From Dryococelus australis (taxonomy: Eukaryota; Arthropoda; Insecta; Phasmatodea; Phasmatidae), in the NCBI GenBank assembly GCA_029891345.1, contig CM057009.1, forward strand, positions 211,600,709-211,664,708: DNA of 64,000 nt. Direction: 5' to 3'. Below are positions 12,872 through 23,610 of the stretch, piece by piece (positions within the stretch are counted from its first letter, which is position 1; each line of letters begins with the position of its first letter). A program made the position numbers and the translations under genes. The notes beneath the pieces are model-generated. The model saw only the letters and a list, made by a program, of their open reading frames with translations. It was not told the DNA's origin and searched no databases.

Positions 12872-13381
12872 ACTGAAGAAAATTTAGAACGTAAAAAGGA
12901 ACCCTCATTAAATAAAGATGAAAAACCAATTGACGACAGTTTACCATCACGCAAGGACAACAGAACCAAGCGCAGTGACGAAAATAAAGGGACTCCAAAC
13001 ACAACTGAACATAAAACAACCGACAAAAATAAAACCACAAAACAGAAACTAGACGTTAGTGAACCTGACAACAGTAAACCTTCAGTTAAAACTGCTGAAT
13101 CTAAACCACCAGTCATACATGAACCATTACCAAAGAAAAGTAAGGAAACTACACCTTTATTGAAAGAAACTGATGAAAAACAAACTGACAGGATACAACA
13201 TACGCGGAAAATATCTGATGTGAAACAAACAGACGATATAAAACCTCCTGTTAAAAATAAAGAAGATAAACAAAATGAGCTATATGTAGGTCCACTGACA
13301 AATAATCTTGAAGGAAAAAAGAAAGGCATCAAGGTAGATGAACAGAAAACACCAGCTTTAAGACCAACAGAACCAAAGGAG
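12872..13381 (+). CDS. Exon 6: large disordered K/T/D/P-rich exon (170 codons)
   Basis: The largest exon in the window. Acceptor CTTTATTCTCAG, donor AAGGAG|GTGAGG, and 170 open codons in phase 0/0. The peptide is hydrophilic and disordered: K, D, E, T, N, S and P dominate, with loosely repeated blocks (KTTDKNKTT, KPPVIHEPLPKK, KPPVKNKED) and almost no aromatic residues or cysteine. It differs from the short K/E exons in being rich in T, D and N. Its length and composition suit a long unstructured spacer. The long open frame on the opposite strand here (12868-13332) is only its antisense shadow. Confidence 0.85.
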
Positions 13382-14519
13382 GTGAGGAAATTATTGATGT
13401 TACTTAATTTTGTAGGGCACTAAAATTTGCTTACATTTCTTTAACCTGAGATTTTTTTGCAGCAAATCGCTTTAAATAAAATACGAGAAGAAATTTAATT
13501 AGCCTTATTAGCAAAATCCCTAAAGTTTTTAGTTAATTACCTTAATTAATCACGAACATATTTTCTTAACAATCACATTAATACTCCTATTAGTTTACAA
13601 ATTCTGTTATTATTTCTGCTATCATAGTATGCAATTTCATACTTATAAAGCCGACTACACTGCATTTTTTTTTATTTGCAAAGGTTTAAAAGTCATTAAA
13701 AAGTCTAACATCTACTTTGTCTTGTCTGTAGAAAGTAACTAACATGGTTTTAAGAGATCTTGCTCTTATCTAGCATGCAGATTCTCAGAAAGCATTTGGA
13801 ATGCAGAGTATTTTAAATATAAACAATTTTACTGCTTTCAAAACACACTTTAGTATTTAAAATGTCTAACATTTTCACTTAAATTAAAAATAATTTCTGC
13901 TTTGAAGTATACAGTTTGCATTATTTTCATGATATTATTTGCCAAATCAAAATAGAACATATACATAGAAAAACTACTATATTAATTGCATACAAAGACC
14001 TACAGAATTTAATACAAATTTATGTTGAAATCATGGGGAAACATTTCTCACATCAATCAGACGAAAAAGTTTATAATACAACAGGAGTGGAAATGCTTTA
14101 TTTGCTTGCAAGAACTCTCCTTGCACAACTTTGCACACCTTGCGTGTATACGAGGTACGTTGTTTATTTTTGCAATGCTGTTTTAGGTATCGTATTTAAT
14201 GTTTCGGTATGTGTTTAAATGAATTATATACACGTAAGCTATGATAACACTCCACACAAATCAATAAAGCCTTGACGGCGCACAATTAAATAAAAGTTGC
14301 AGAAAGAGAGCTTTTGCAAAGGAAATAACGTTGTTTTCAGAACTTCACTGACAAAAAAATTTCATCACTGTTTTGTGAGGAACGTTTCTCTTATGTTTAC
14401 TTAAATGTGAAACATATTTCCCAATGTTTTGTCATACATTTGAGTATATTTAATTTACAAGAGCTGATAAATTGAAAACTTTAAAATAAAAGTAATTTAG
14501 TATATGTATATATTTAAAT

Positions 14520-15060
14520 GTCAGTAGTCTCCATCATTGGTAACATGCAACTCCTACTTTGATACCAGACAACAGATGCCTGTGTTGATATAATCTAATG
14601 ATTGTAAGTCGACCCAATACTGCACTCTCTCCTGTACTACTTGGTCCGACTGAAAGTGGATCCCTTTTAAACCTCTCCTCGTTTTCCGAAAATTTTATAA
14701 ATGGCATAGGGCCATATCAGTGCTGTAGGCTGGATGGGCTAGGAGCTAGCACTGAAATGTGCGGATCATAGTTTACATACTGTTGGCTGTGCTCAGCTTA
14801 GCGGTATAGTAGAGGACAATAACAAAATTATTCGTTTCGCTCAGCACCTTGGTTCAAGAATTACTTAAATATAGGTTCACAGTTATGGAAAAAAGCGCCA
14901 TTATTACCTTTGTTGTATTGACCTGCTGTTTTCTCTTCTTAGGAGGTAATGATACCGCATGTTTCCTCTGCTTGCTGGTACGGTGCTTTTCAAGGTCATA
15001 GTCATTACAGACTGTCTCGTCCCGTCTTAGTGCAAACCAAGAAATCATTGTCTTCAATTG
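14520..15060 (-). pseudogene. Mariner transposase fossil (C-terminal half)
   Basis: On the - strand an open stretch from 15057 reads RRDETVCNDYDLEK, matching the first catalytic aspartate block of mariner transposases (usually GDETWxxxYDxE), then SLPPKKRKQQVNTTKV in the place of the usual SPRPKK motif. Further down, broken frames give weak counterparts of the PPYSPDLAP block, KGIHFQSD, and a terminal NDGDY that fits the common C-terminal GDYxE. Stops and shifts are frequent. No N-terminal DNA-binding part and no inverted repeats were found, so this is a truncated relic. Confidence 0.6.
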
Positions 15061-15597
15061 GCGATCCAGATGCTGTTTACAGAACTACACATATTTTGCT
15101 CTTTGTTATGCAATTTGGTGGAAACCTCGCAACGGTGTATTCTGTCACGTAGTATGGTATGGAGACTATAATGGTAAATATTGAAAATAGTGGCCAATCT
15201 CTCTCTTCTGATACATATTACCTGCCCGTACTAGTCATTAGTTAATTTTTAATGACGACCAGCCGCTTCGAAACCTTGACACTTACGCACTGATGGCGAG
15301 AGATTTAAACAATTCTGAACATATATTACTGCAATTCTGCTGTGGATGTCAGCTGCCGTGTGACATTCTACTGTGAGAAAACATATGAAACCGTAATGTC
15401 CTTCTATGGAAGCCGGCATCACTCACAGCAACACTAAAAAGCACTGTTCCAACAAGGTCCAATTAACTTGCTCCACCACACAAGGCATCGTGCCACAAGT
15501 CCAACACAATTTGTTGGAGTAGTGTATCGCTTATGTGTTATACACGTAGTACATTTATTAATTTTTATATTACTCCACTGTATTTAATATGACTGGT

Positions 15598-15599
<2 letters not shown>

Positions 15600-15634
<35 letters not shown>
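15600..15634. repeat. (TA)n microsatellite
   Basis: About 17 uninterrupted AT dinucleotides, about 90 bp before the CACTG-ended element. Confidence 0.95.
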
Positions 15635-15640
<6 letters not shown>

Positions 15641-15722
15641 TCAATATGTTCCAGAAACAAACTCCCAGCAGACTGAACAAGACGATAAGTCCAAGATCAA
15701 TAATAATAACCACCACCACATA

Positions 15723-17429
15723 CACTGTAAAAAAAGTGTAAAAATACATGTACATACTTTTGTAACTATACACTTTCTGTGTGTAATTTGTAAAAACAAT
15801 TACAGTAAGTGTAAATATACAGCAATATACAACTTTATTAGCAACATAGTCGATGATATAAAAACAAAATGTATTTGTATATTAACAAATTAAGGGGTGT
15901 AAATTCACAAATTTGAAAGTACATGTAAAAATCCTCGAACATGAAGAATTAAAACCCAAATCTGTGTATTTTTATATCTACGCCAATGTTGCATTGAAAC
16001 ATGTATATCGGTGTAAAAGTACATATTGTTCTATTTTATTCAAAGGTAGTACAATCTTACTGTAAAAAAACACAAATCTACTGGTATACTGACATTTAAA
16101 AGGGTGTAAAATTGTATATGCAAAAGTATGTGTAAAAATCCATTACGGCAAGGCACTAAAACCCTATGCTTGTGTGTTTTTACAACCATGCCAATGTAGT
16201 ATTAAAAACACGTTCATCGGTGTAAAAGTACATATTTTTCCTTTTCGTTCATTAGGTAGTACAATTTTACTGTAAAAAACACAAATGTACTGTTATATTG
16301 ACATTAAAAAAAGGGGTACAATTACAAGTGCGAAAGTATGTGTAAAGATACACTAATGCAAGGCACTAAAACCCCAAGCCTGTGTATTTTTACAACCGCG
16401 CCAATGTTGTATTAAAACCCGTATATCAGTGTAACATCTATAGGTAGCACATTCTTACTGTAAAAAACACAAATATACTAGCATATTGACATTAAAAAGG
16501 ACGTAAAATTATAAATGCAAATATATGTGTAAAAGTACACTAAATTATGATACCAAAACCCCAAGTCTGTGTGTTTTTAGAACCATGCCAATGTAGTATA
16601 AACTCATACATCAGTGTAAAAGTACATGTTTTCCTATTTCACTGAAAATATAGTACAGTTTTACAGTAAAAAATGTACTGGTACATTGACATTAAAAGGG
16701 GTGTAAAATTACAAATTCTAAAGTATATGAGTGTATATTTACACATACAAATTTATGGTACCTTTAAATTTTTATGTGCAATTTCCTAAAACGATTTCAG
16801 GAATTGTAATTTTACACTAATGTTCCTGTGAATTTAAATATAAGTACAAGTATTTGCTTAAATCATGCGATCTAGCAGTAGGGAGTAGAATTACTTCAAA
16901 CTCCTTTCGTGTGTTTAAAAGGAAATCTTAACTCCCACTCATGGAATATGCTGGTTTTTGTATATGACTACCTATTCTATATCTAAAGTCAATCGTTATC
17001 CACAATTTACAGATAATTTTTTATAACTCTGTTAATTTACAGAAATTTTGTAATTACAATTGCAGTGAATCTGCGATTTTACTTTTTTATTAGTGAGAAA
17101 TTACACATACACAGTGGTAAAATTACACTTGCAATATTTGTATAAATTGACAGTATGAGGCAGGGAAACTATAATTTATATAGTTAAATAACATGCACTC
17201 TGTAACAAAAAAAAAAGTAAAACGACACTACAGAGTACTTGTTATTGAACATATTGATTATTAAAAATAATAACAAGTATAGTAAAATTACACTGCCATT
17301 GTATTTGAAAATATGCATGGGACACATTAAAAGTACACGTACACATGTACATGTAAAAATACAGGAACATGTGTGGAGATTGTGCTGCCACGTACATTTG
17401 TGTAAAATTACACAATTGTTTTTACAGTG
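15723..17429. mobile_element. CACTG-ended element packed with TGTAAAA motifs
   Basis: The ends are inverted: TACACTGTAAAAA at the left and TTTTTACAGTGTA at the right, leaving TA on both sides (15721-15722 and 17430-17431). Inside, TGTAAAA, GTGTAAAAGTACA and their complements recur dozens of times. A unit of about 190-210 bp, anchored on TACTGTAAAAAACACAAA, repeats at about 16061, 16271, 16459 and 16664, with an older copy from about 15850. No protein is encoded. TA flanks point to Tc1/mariner-type or CACTA-type mobilisation; the superfamily is unresolved. Confidence 0.65.
15850..16740. repeat. Imperfect tandem repeat, about 200-bp unit, 4-5 copies
   Basis: Each unit runs: CTGTAAAAAACACAAA, an ATTGACATTAAAA block, GGTGTAAAATTACAA, AAGTATGTGTAAAAATCCA, a CACTAAAACCC block, TGTGTATTTTTACAACC, GCCAATGTAGTATTAAAA, ATCGGTGTAAAAGTACAT and GGTAGTACAATTTTAC. 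Anchor spacings are about 210, 188 and 205 bp. It lies wholly inside the CACTG-ended element. Confidence 0.8.
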
Positions 17430-18044
17430 TATGTTGTCTGATTCCAGACCATTGAGATGTTCTGAAATTTTCTCGAGATTTTTCGGATCTACTCTAATCT
17501 ACACAAAGATGTTCAGTATTGTAACGCAAATAGTGTCCATCAAAAACAAAATTACGTGACTAATAAAATCTCTAATTTGTCCTGCAAAAAAATAATATCA
17601 AATTTACAGATGATAGGAAGTGTCCGAATTTATATCATGAGTTAACATGAAATTTAATAAAGTAATATATAATGCCTGCTTCTGGAAAAGCCACTTCATT
17701 CTGTAACATATAAGAATTTGTAATTTTAACGGGACCAACACTCATGAGCTGCATTTGGCTTTCAGAGATGGAAAAATAAATTACTTCAAAGAAGAAGACA
17801 CGTTATGTTGTTCTCATTGGTCACAAAATTAAATATAAACTTAACAGTTAGTCAGCTAGAGGAGAGCGAAAATATTCCCTTAATCACCTTGTGAGTACAA
17901 CCATCAGTAGTTTACCACCCGCACATACTACTGTTATTATGTGTTGCTTAATGACCCCGTTATCTCATTGTAACTTTGGCTTTTGTAAATTGGAATTCTA
18001 AATTTTATTATGAGTCGGAACGTTGCGTACTACTGGCAATGCGA

Positions 18045-18335
18045 TTGTACATGATTATAGGAATAAAACTTTTGCCAATATGGGAGGATCAGTGACATCC
18101 CTAAATAAAACACCTCGTGAATATGCAGAGACGTATTGATTTATGGTGCCACTCATGACAACAGCCACCGTGCTGCAGCTCTATATGAAAAGTATAAACG
18201 CAGAAGAGGAGGTTTGCAACCTTAAATGTTTCCTGATAACCGGGTAATTAGTAACACCCAACACTTTCGTGGGAGGCCTTATACCTGGTGCAAGACTTGA
18301 AAGCATCCCAAGAACTGACCCTCAACACGTCGACC
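18045..18335 (+). pseudogene. Possible transposase N-terminal fossil (DUF4817-type helix-turn-helix)
   Basis: On the + strand, broken frames read YGATHDNSHRAAALYEKYK, then RVISNTQHFRGRPY and, in another frame, FVGGLIPGARLESIP. This resembles the N-terminal domain of arthropod transposases of the DUF4817 type (YG...GNARAA...Y..R.P, then a short loop and an R..F motif). Stops and shifts are present and no catalytic region or termini were found. Confidence 0.4.
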
Positions 18336-18826
18336 AAGAATCGGAAGAATGACACAGTGATCATTCTACTTGCATCAGTATCGATGTGTACGCATGACCG
18401 ATGTATTCCAGGTGGGCCAATTATGATTAGTTATTCTCGTTAGGCGTACAATGAGTTAGTTTTTCCAGTAAAAGGCATTGATTCTATAGTATAATAACGC
18501 ATGAAAATTCCAAACAGAAACCCAGAAATATGGATTCTGCAAAACAATTTTTTTTTTCAATAAGGACAACAACATGAACGCATTAGTTAACGTGACTACA
18601 ATATGCACTTACCATTTTGAAAAAAATTCACATAAATGGGAAAGTTATTTTGTTGCAATCAAGAAAACTTAAGTGCATATTTCAGTACAACTTATAATTA
18701 AAAAACTGTTTATTTAGCAAGTATTGTGGAATCGGACCAAAAATACAATGGTTATTAAAGATAGTCTTGGGACCCTCTATCATCTTGTTCAATTTGGAAT
18801 ATCTTGTATATTATTAAAACTGTTTA

Positions 18827-19061
18827 TAGGTTATTCACTGTAAAGTGAGCACTTTTGAAAGCCCTTTCATTTGGCTTGATAGTCAATAACTATATTTAAT
18901 TATAGCCTTAGACGTTAACTTTCGAGTGCGGTGGAATATACATATTGTGTTTATTACTTACATGACAATATTTATTTAAGAAGGTAGTTAACGCATAAAA
19001 AATAGCTGAAAGGTAAAAGTAACTAGGACCTCAAAAGTCTCAATTTACCGTGAACAGCCTG
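18827..19061. mobile_element. MITE family A, copy 1 (235 bp)
   Basis: The inverted ends are TAGGTTATTCACTGTAAAG at the left and the complement of CAGGCTGTTCACGGTAAA at the right, continuing into GAG-ACTTTTGA-GCCC. TA flanks both ends (18825-18826 and 19062-19063). The same ends and nearly the same length recur at 45046-45282. It has no coding capacity; a Tc1/mariner-driven miniature element is the likely class. Confidence 0.75.
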
Positions 19062-20116
19062 TAATGAATTTTGTATTCCGATGCTCTAAACTTACTGGTA
19101 CGAAAGCAGTTCTCAGTTATAATCTCATAATAAGTTAAATGACTCGAACTCATAGGAATCCGTTGTAGCTAAAGGGCATTATTAAAGTGTACCAGCTTAA
19201 AATAACTATAAATAGATAAATTAATTTTTTACTTTAAATGCAAGGTAGAAAATAAGTCTGTGTTGTATATAACGTTTAGTAACTATATACGCTGCAATTA
19301 TTACCCCAAAATAGTGTTATCATAGAGCATCGCTCATTAGGATACTTCAATTAGGTAATATGCGCACAAATACAACACGATTTTAAATAGGCTGTGGTAA
19401 CTAAAAAATGGTTGTAACAGTTTTAGCTTCCTAGTTTTTTTACAATTTAAAGAAAGAGATTACAAATTTCTTTTCAAGAAAATTTATAATTAAGTAAATT
19501 AAAATAAAGAAATACTTACTTACAGAGAGTTATAAATAACGAAATTGCAATATTGTTCGTCAATGTTTTAGATTGCTTGTTAAAATAAGTTGAAGTATCG
19601 TTTAACAAAGTGATACATTATTATTTTTCTACGTTGAAATTATTGCTTTTAAATTTTTCTGTATAATATAGTAGGACCATAAAAATTGATAGTTTTGATG
19701 TGTGCCAAAACGAAGCATATATTTATAATATGAACCATATATATATATGTCAAAATATCTTATTAGAAGCTCTATAATTATTTCTTATTTTCATCATTAA
19801 TTTCTGTTACCCATCTAGAAAATTATATAGGCAGAAGAGATCTTATGATCAGTTTTAAAGTTACCAAACATAAATATAACCATATAACGTAGTTTAATAC
19901 TGTTGTAGTTTGTAGTAACTGTACAGGTACATATCATTAAGTTGTTCTGCTGAGGGAAAATCCTTTTATCAGTAAAATTTGAGTACTCTGGGGTAAAGAT
20001 TGTATTTGTCGTTGCAAAATCATTCGCAAAATTACGCCGTACAGTTCAATAAATAATTACTTACATTGACAAAAAATTTTATACTATCAGCAAAACATTC
20101 AATTGCCGTCACAGTA

Positions 20117-20441
20117 TTAACGGACTCTGAAAGTTTTGGGTATGTAAATATATTTTTCCTTTAGCCATATTCATTCTTAGCGTCAGTATTAATACATTAA
20201 TGTACAAAGTAAAGTAAAAATGTTACTAACAGAAATCATGTACTGGTAACAGAATATTCATTATTAACCTCTATAATTCTTAACGGACTTCGAAAGTTTT
20301 GGGCATGTAAATTTGGTTCCTACAGTCATATTCCTTCTTAACGGCAGTTTTACTACTTTGATGTACTAAGTAAAGTGAAAATGTTTCTAACAGATATCAT
20401 GTACTGGTAACAGAATATTCATAATCAACCTGTATATTTCT
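20117..20441. repeat. Two-copy tandem duplication, 163-bp period
   Basis: The block beginning TTAACGGACTCTGAAAG at 20117 recurs at 20280 as TTAACGGACTTCGAAAG. Both copies carry ATGTACTGGTAACAGAATAT near their ends. Similarity is high throughout, indicating a relatively recent local duplication inside the intron. Confidence 0.85.
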
Positions 20442-20898
20442 TGAACTGAGTACATACATACACAATTATATTAAATATAAATTTAAAAAGACTGGTGTAC
20501 AATTTATGTATACAACATGCAAACTGAAACAATAAAAGTGATATTACAGTAGTTAAGTATACAAGATAAAGAGTTAAAACAATCAAGTTGATATTAAAGT
20601 AGCTATAAAAGTAAATTGATTAAATACAAATTGGAACTGGGTACTAAAATTTCGATTAAACCAAACCAAGTTTATACTGAGATAATGAAATTATAATTTT
20701 CTTCTTCTACAAAAAAACAGCAAATTAAATAGTGGTTTTCAAACTGAAATAATTCGTTCGTTTGAATTAAGTACAAATTATACAGAGTGGAATAACATTT
20801 CTTCAGTAACTCTTATTGTAAATATTTTGAATTCAATAAAAATTACGTCATATAAACATTTTCAGTATCACTAAAAATGTTCTATGAATTTTTCTCAG

Positions 20899-20952
20899 AA
20901 TGGAGAAGAACCTCCAAAAAAAGAACCTTCTAAAAAACCTGAACCTGAAAAG
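20899..20952 (+). CDS. Exon 7: K/E/P exon (18 codons)
   Basis: Acceptor AATTTTTCTCAG, donor GAAAAG|GTGAGA. The peptide NGEEPPKKEPSKKPEPEK is nearly all K, E and P, the proline-rich form of a PEVK module. Phase 0/0, with large introns on both sides. Confidence 0.75.
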
Positions 20953-21839
20953 GTGAGAAAATTTTTATGAGATTTTTTTTTGTAGACAAAACAATAATAT
21001 CAGTATCAACTATAGTTTTTTTTTACATACTTTTTTTACGTATATGCAAAGTGACGTACGCTTCTCGCATATACTAACACTTTACAAATAAGCAAGGCTA
21101 TAATTTTTGCTTCATATTAATCTTGCATACCATAACAGAATAGTTTTTTATTCTTGATAAATATTTATTGTTTTTTTTAGTTTAAATGGCAAACTCATTT
21201 CTCTTCTGAAATATAAGGCACTAATTACACTGAAAAACCAGAAAAACTGGGATATCCAACTAGTATTTTCGAGTTCCACATCTGGTTCGTAGTACTGTGC
21301 ATAAATACGGCGGCCAAGAACGCCACAACCATTCCTATGTAGTCTGTAGACAAAGGACAGCATGCCCCCTCAAAAACGGTCCAGAATTATCAACTGTTAA
21401 GAGTGCTGGATCACTTATTTCAACGGCATGTTAAGGGGCATCCCATTTATGTTCTCTAAAGTTCAAATCAAGTGGGCGAAAGGGCAACGGAACGAACCTA
21501 AACTTGTACGAGACATTCTCCAAATACAATTTGGCAGTTTCGAACGTGGGTAGAGTTGGTGCAGCTTAGTCATAACAGGGCGAAACCCGTAAGAATGAAA
21601 TCAGATATGAATCGGCGTAGGAAGGTTCCTATGTGCGCCACATGATTTGTCACTCTATAACACTGAGCCACGCCCAGACGTGCGGAAGAGTGCGTTTGAG
21701 CCGACTCGTCGCGAGTCAAACGGCCGGGAGAAGGGGGGAGAGTCCAATGGAATATGGTCACATAGTACTCACGAATACATATGTGAAACTACTTACTTCG
21801 ATCATTCAGCCGCACATGCCAGCAAATTGGCGCACATGA

Positions 21840-22060
21840 CCAACAAACTATAGGAACGCTGTTAGCCAATCAGTGCCTGGTAATCTACTCGCTAGCTGGT
21901 AGCCCAGACAAAGGAAAACTTTCTGTAGTTTGGAGCAGCCAATCTGACACAGTTCCCGTTCCTAGAGCTTCGCACAGCCAATCAGAGCATAAGGACGCCC
22001 ACATCGAAGGAAACACCACGCCATTTCGCCTCTGTGTAATTATATATTCTGTGTTGTGGG
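21840..22060 (+). promoter_or_regulatory. CCAAT-CCAAT-CCAAT-TATA cluster, possible LTR or transposon promoter
   Basis: Three AGCCAATC boxes at about 21864, 21937 and 21976 precede a TATATATTC box at about 22041, all in + orientation within 190 bp and in a G+C-rich patch. This is the layout of a Pol II promoter such as a retroelement U3. No flanking LTR pair, primer-binding site or polyprotein was found, and nothing downstream looks like the gene it would drive. Confidence 0.3.
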
Positions 22061-22964
22061 CGTGTTCACGAGCCCTGCGCGTGCATGATCCTCGCTTGCT
22101 CGCCGAGCAGGAAATCCAAGTAATTGCTCTCTCGCGAGTCCAACGTGCACTGCAGAGTATTATCCTTGTGGTCTACATTTCTCTTTGTACGCAGTTCAAC
22201 ACGGACCCGACTGAAAATATTTTGGTTGCAGCTATGTTTTGACGGCTACTCTGCTGTCGTACGTTCGATGTTTCACTGGAATGTTCATAGTCACAGTACA
22301 CTCTTTGAATGGTCGAAAATGAAACCTCAATCTTGGTCCGTATCCCATAATGTTTGTCTCATGATCTCTCACGCTATCACCGGGTTGAAAATCAATTTAA
22401 TCACTATGGCCTGTCGTCTTCATGACGCAAGCAACTATATGAGCTCCACCGTGTATGTTGCCTTACGCACAAAAGTAGCCTTGCCTTATGGTTCAGATGT
22501 ATGTTTCTATCCCAGTTTTCTTGGCATATCAGTACAAACAGCTTTTATAACACATACTTGCATGCATGCTTCTCCAACATCAGCTCTATCTTCTTTGCAT
22601 ATTAGAATTTTTCTGCTCATTTTTAACTCTGTAACTTATTCGAAAACATTTTTGGCAAAGTAACAGAAATTTTTAGCAAACATAAATTATCTATAAAATA
22701 CCTTCAACATACAATTCAATTTATTCCCAAAAAATATTTCCACTTCTGCACGACTGCCAAAAGAACAAACGTACCAAATATACCAATATTTGGTTGCAAA
22801 CCCACAGCACTGCGCAGACTTGAAAATGAAGTTGCAAAAGACAGGGCAGTGCGCAATATTAAGCAGGGACATAAAACATTTTCGCGAATAATTCTGAGGT
22901 AGGCCCAAGAAACATTCTTTGCGCAAAGGGGCTGCTAAAATGGCACACAAAGAGCGAGTAAATA

Positions 22965-23610
22965 GGTAGATATATTTAGGATACAGAAGCAGTCAAGGAG
23001 AGAGGAGTACAAGCCAAGTATGCACAATATAGGTTAAATGTTTAGGAAATGACAAAGGGATATATAACGGGTGTGGTTGAAAGGTAAAAGGGAGGTAGTC
23101 ATTATGGAAACGGAAGCAGTTTAACATAGTGAGATAAATGTCAAGAAGTGAAAAATTTTGGGAAAGGCTAGAAGTCGAGAAATAATGGGTTGGGACGAAG
23201 GGGATGTAACGTTGTCATGGAAATGAAAATGGTTAAGTACAGTGGGATATGCGAGACGTATGAAGACTACAACCTAAAAAATTACGTAAAACTAAATGGT
23301 CATATAACAGTTTGTGAATGGCGTTAATCAGAGTAGTCATGGAAAAAGAAGTAATTTAGCAAGTTAGGTTAGAAGCCAAGCATAGAAACAGTAGGTGAAA
23401 CAATTTTGGTATGGCAAATGAGCGTGTAGAGGGGGTGGTACTAGAAAAGTAGTTTCACGAAGAGTAAAATAAACCGCTGACAATGGGAAGGGATGGAACT
23501 AATTATGTTAGAGTATAAGCTGTAGTTTAATATGGTTAGGAATGAAGAAGGATGCATGTATAGTGAGGGGGGCGGGGGGAATGGGAGTAGTTTAGGAGGA
23601 AGTTCTAAAT
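22965..23610. repeat. Degenerate purine-rich tandem repeat, about 115-120 bp period
   Basis: A block of the form AGTCATGGAAA-GAAGTAGTTTAG recurs at about 23097, 23211, 23332, 23476 and 23571. A second block, AAGCCAAGTATG / AAGCCAAGCATAG followed by AGGT-AAA, lies at about 23010 and 23370. The + strand is strongly purine-biased throughout. It is non-coding. Confidence 0.5.

Larger units (their letters stand above)
13382..20898. other. Intron between exons 6 and 7, repeat-rich
   Basis: A 7.5 kb intron. It contains a mariner fossil (about 14520-15060), a TA microsatellite (15600-15634), a CACTG-ended element (15723-17429), a possible DUF4817-type fossil (about 18045-18335), a MITE (18827-19061) and a 163-bp tandem duplication (20117-20441), all listed separately. 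The remainder is AT-rich with nothing recognised. Confidence 0.6.

Noticed and set aside
12868..13332. 154-codon open frame on the - strand
   Set aside because: It is antisense to exon 6; the opposite strand has proper splice sites and PEVK-type composition, while this frame is an S/F/L-rich shadow of lysine- and glutamate-rich codons.
22124..22663. 179-codon open frame, the longest in the window
   Set aside because: No recognisable domain, no splice context, overlapping open frames in the same patch, and composition like translated non-coding sequence.
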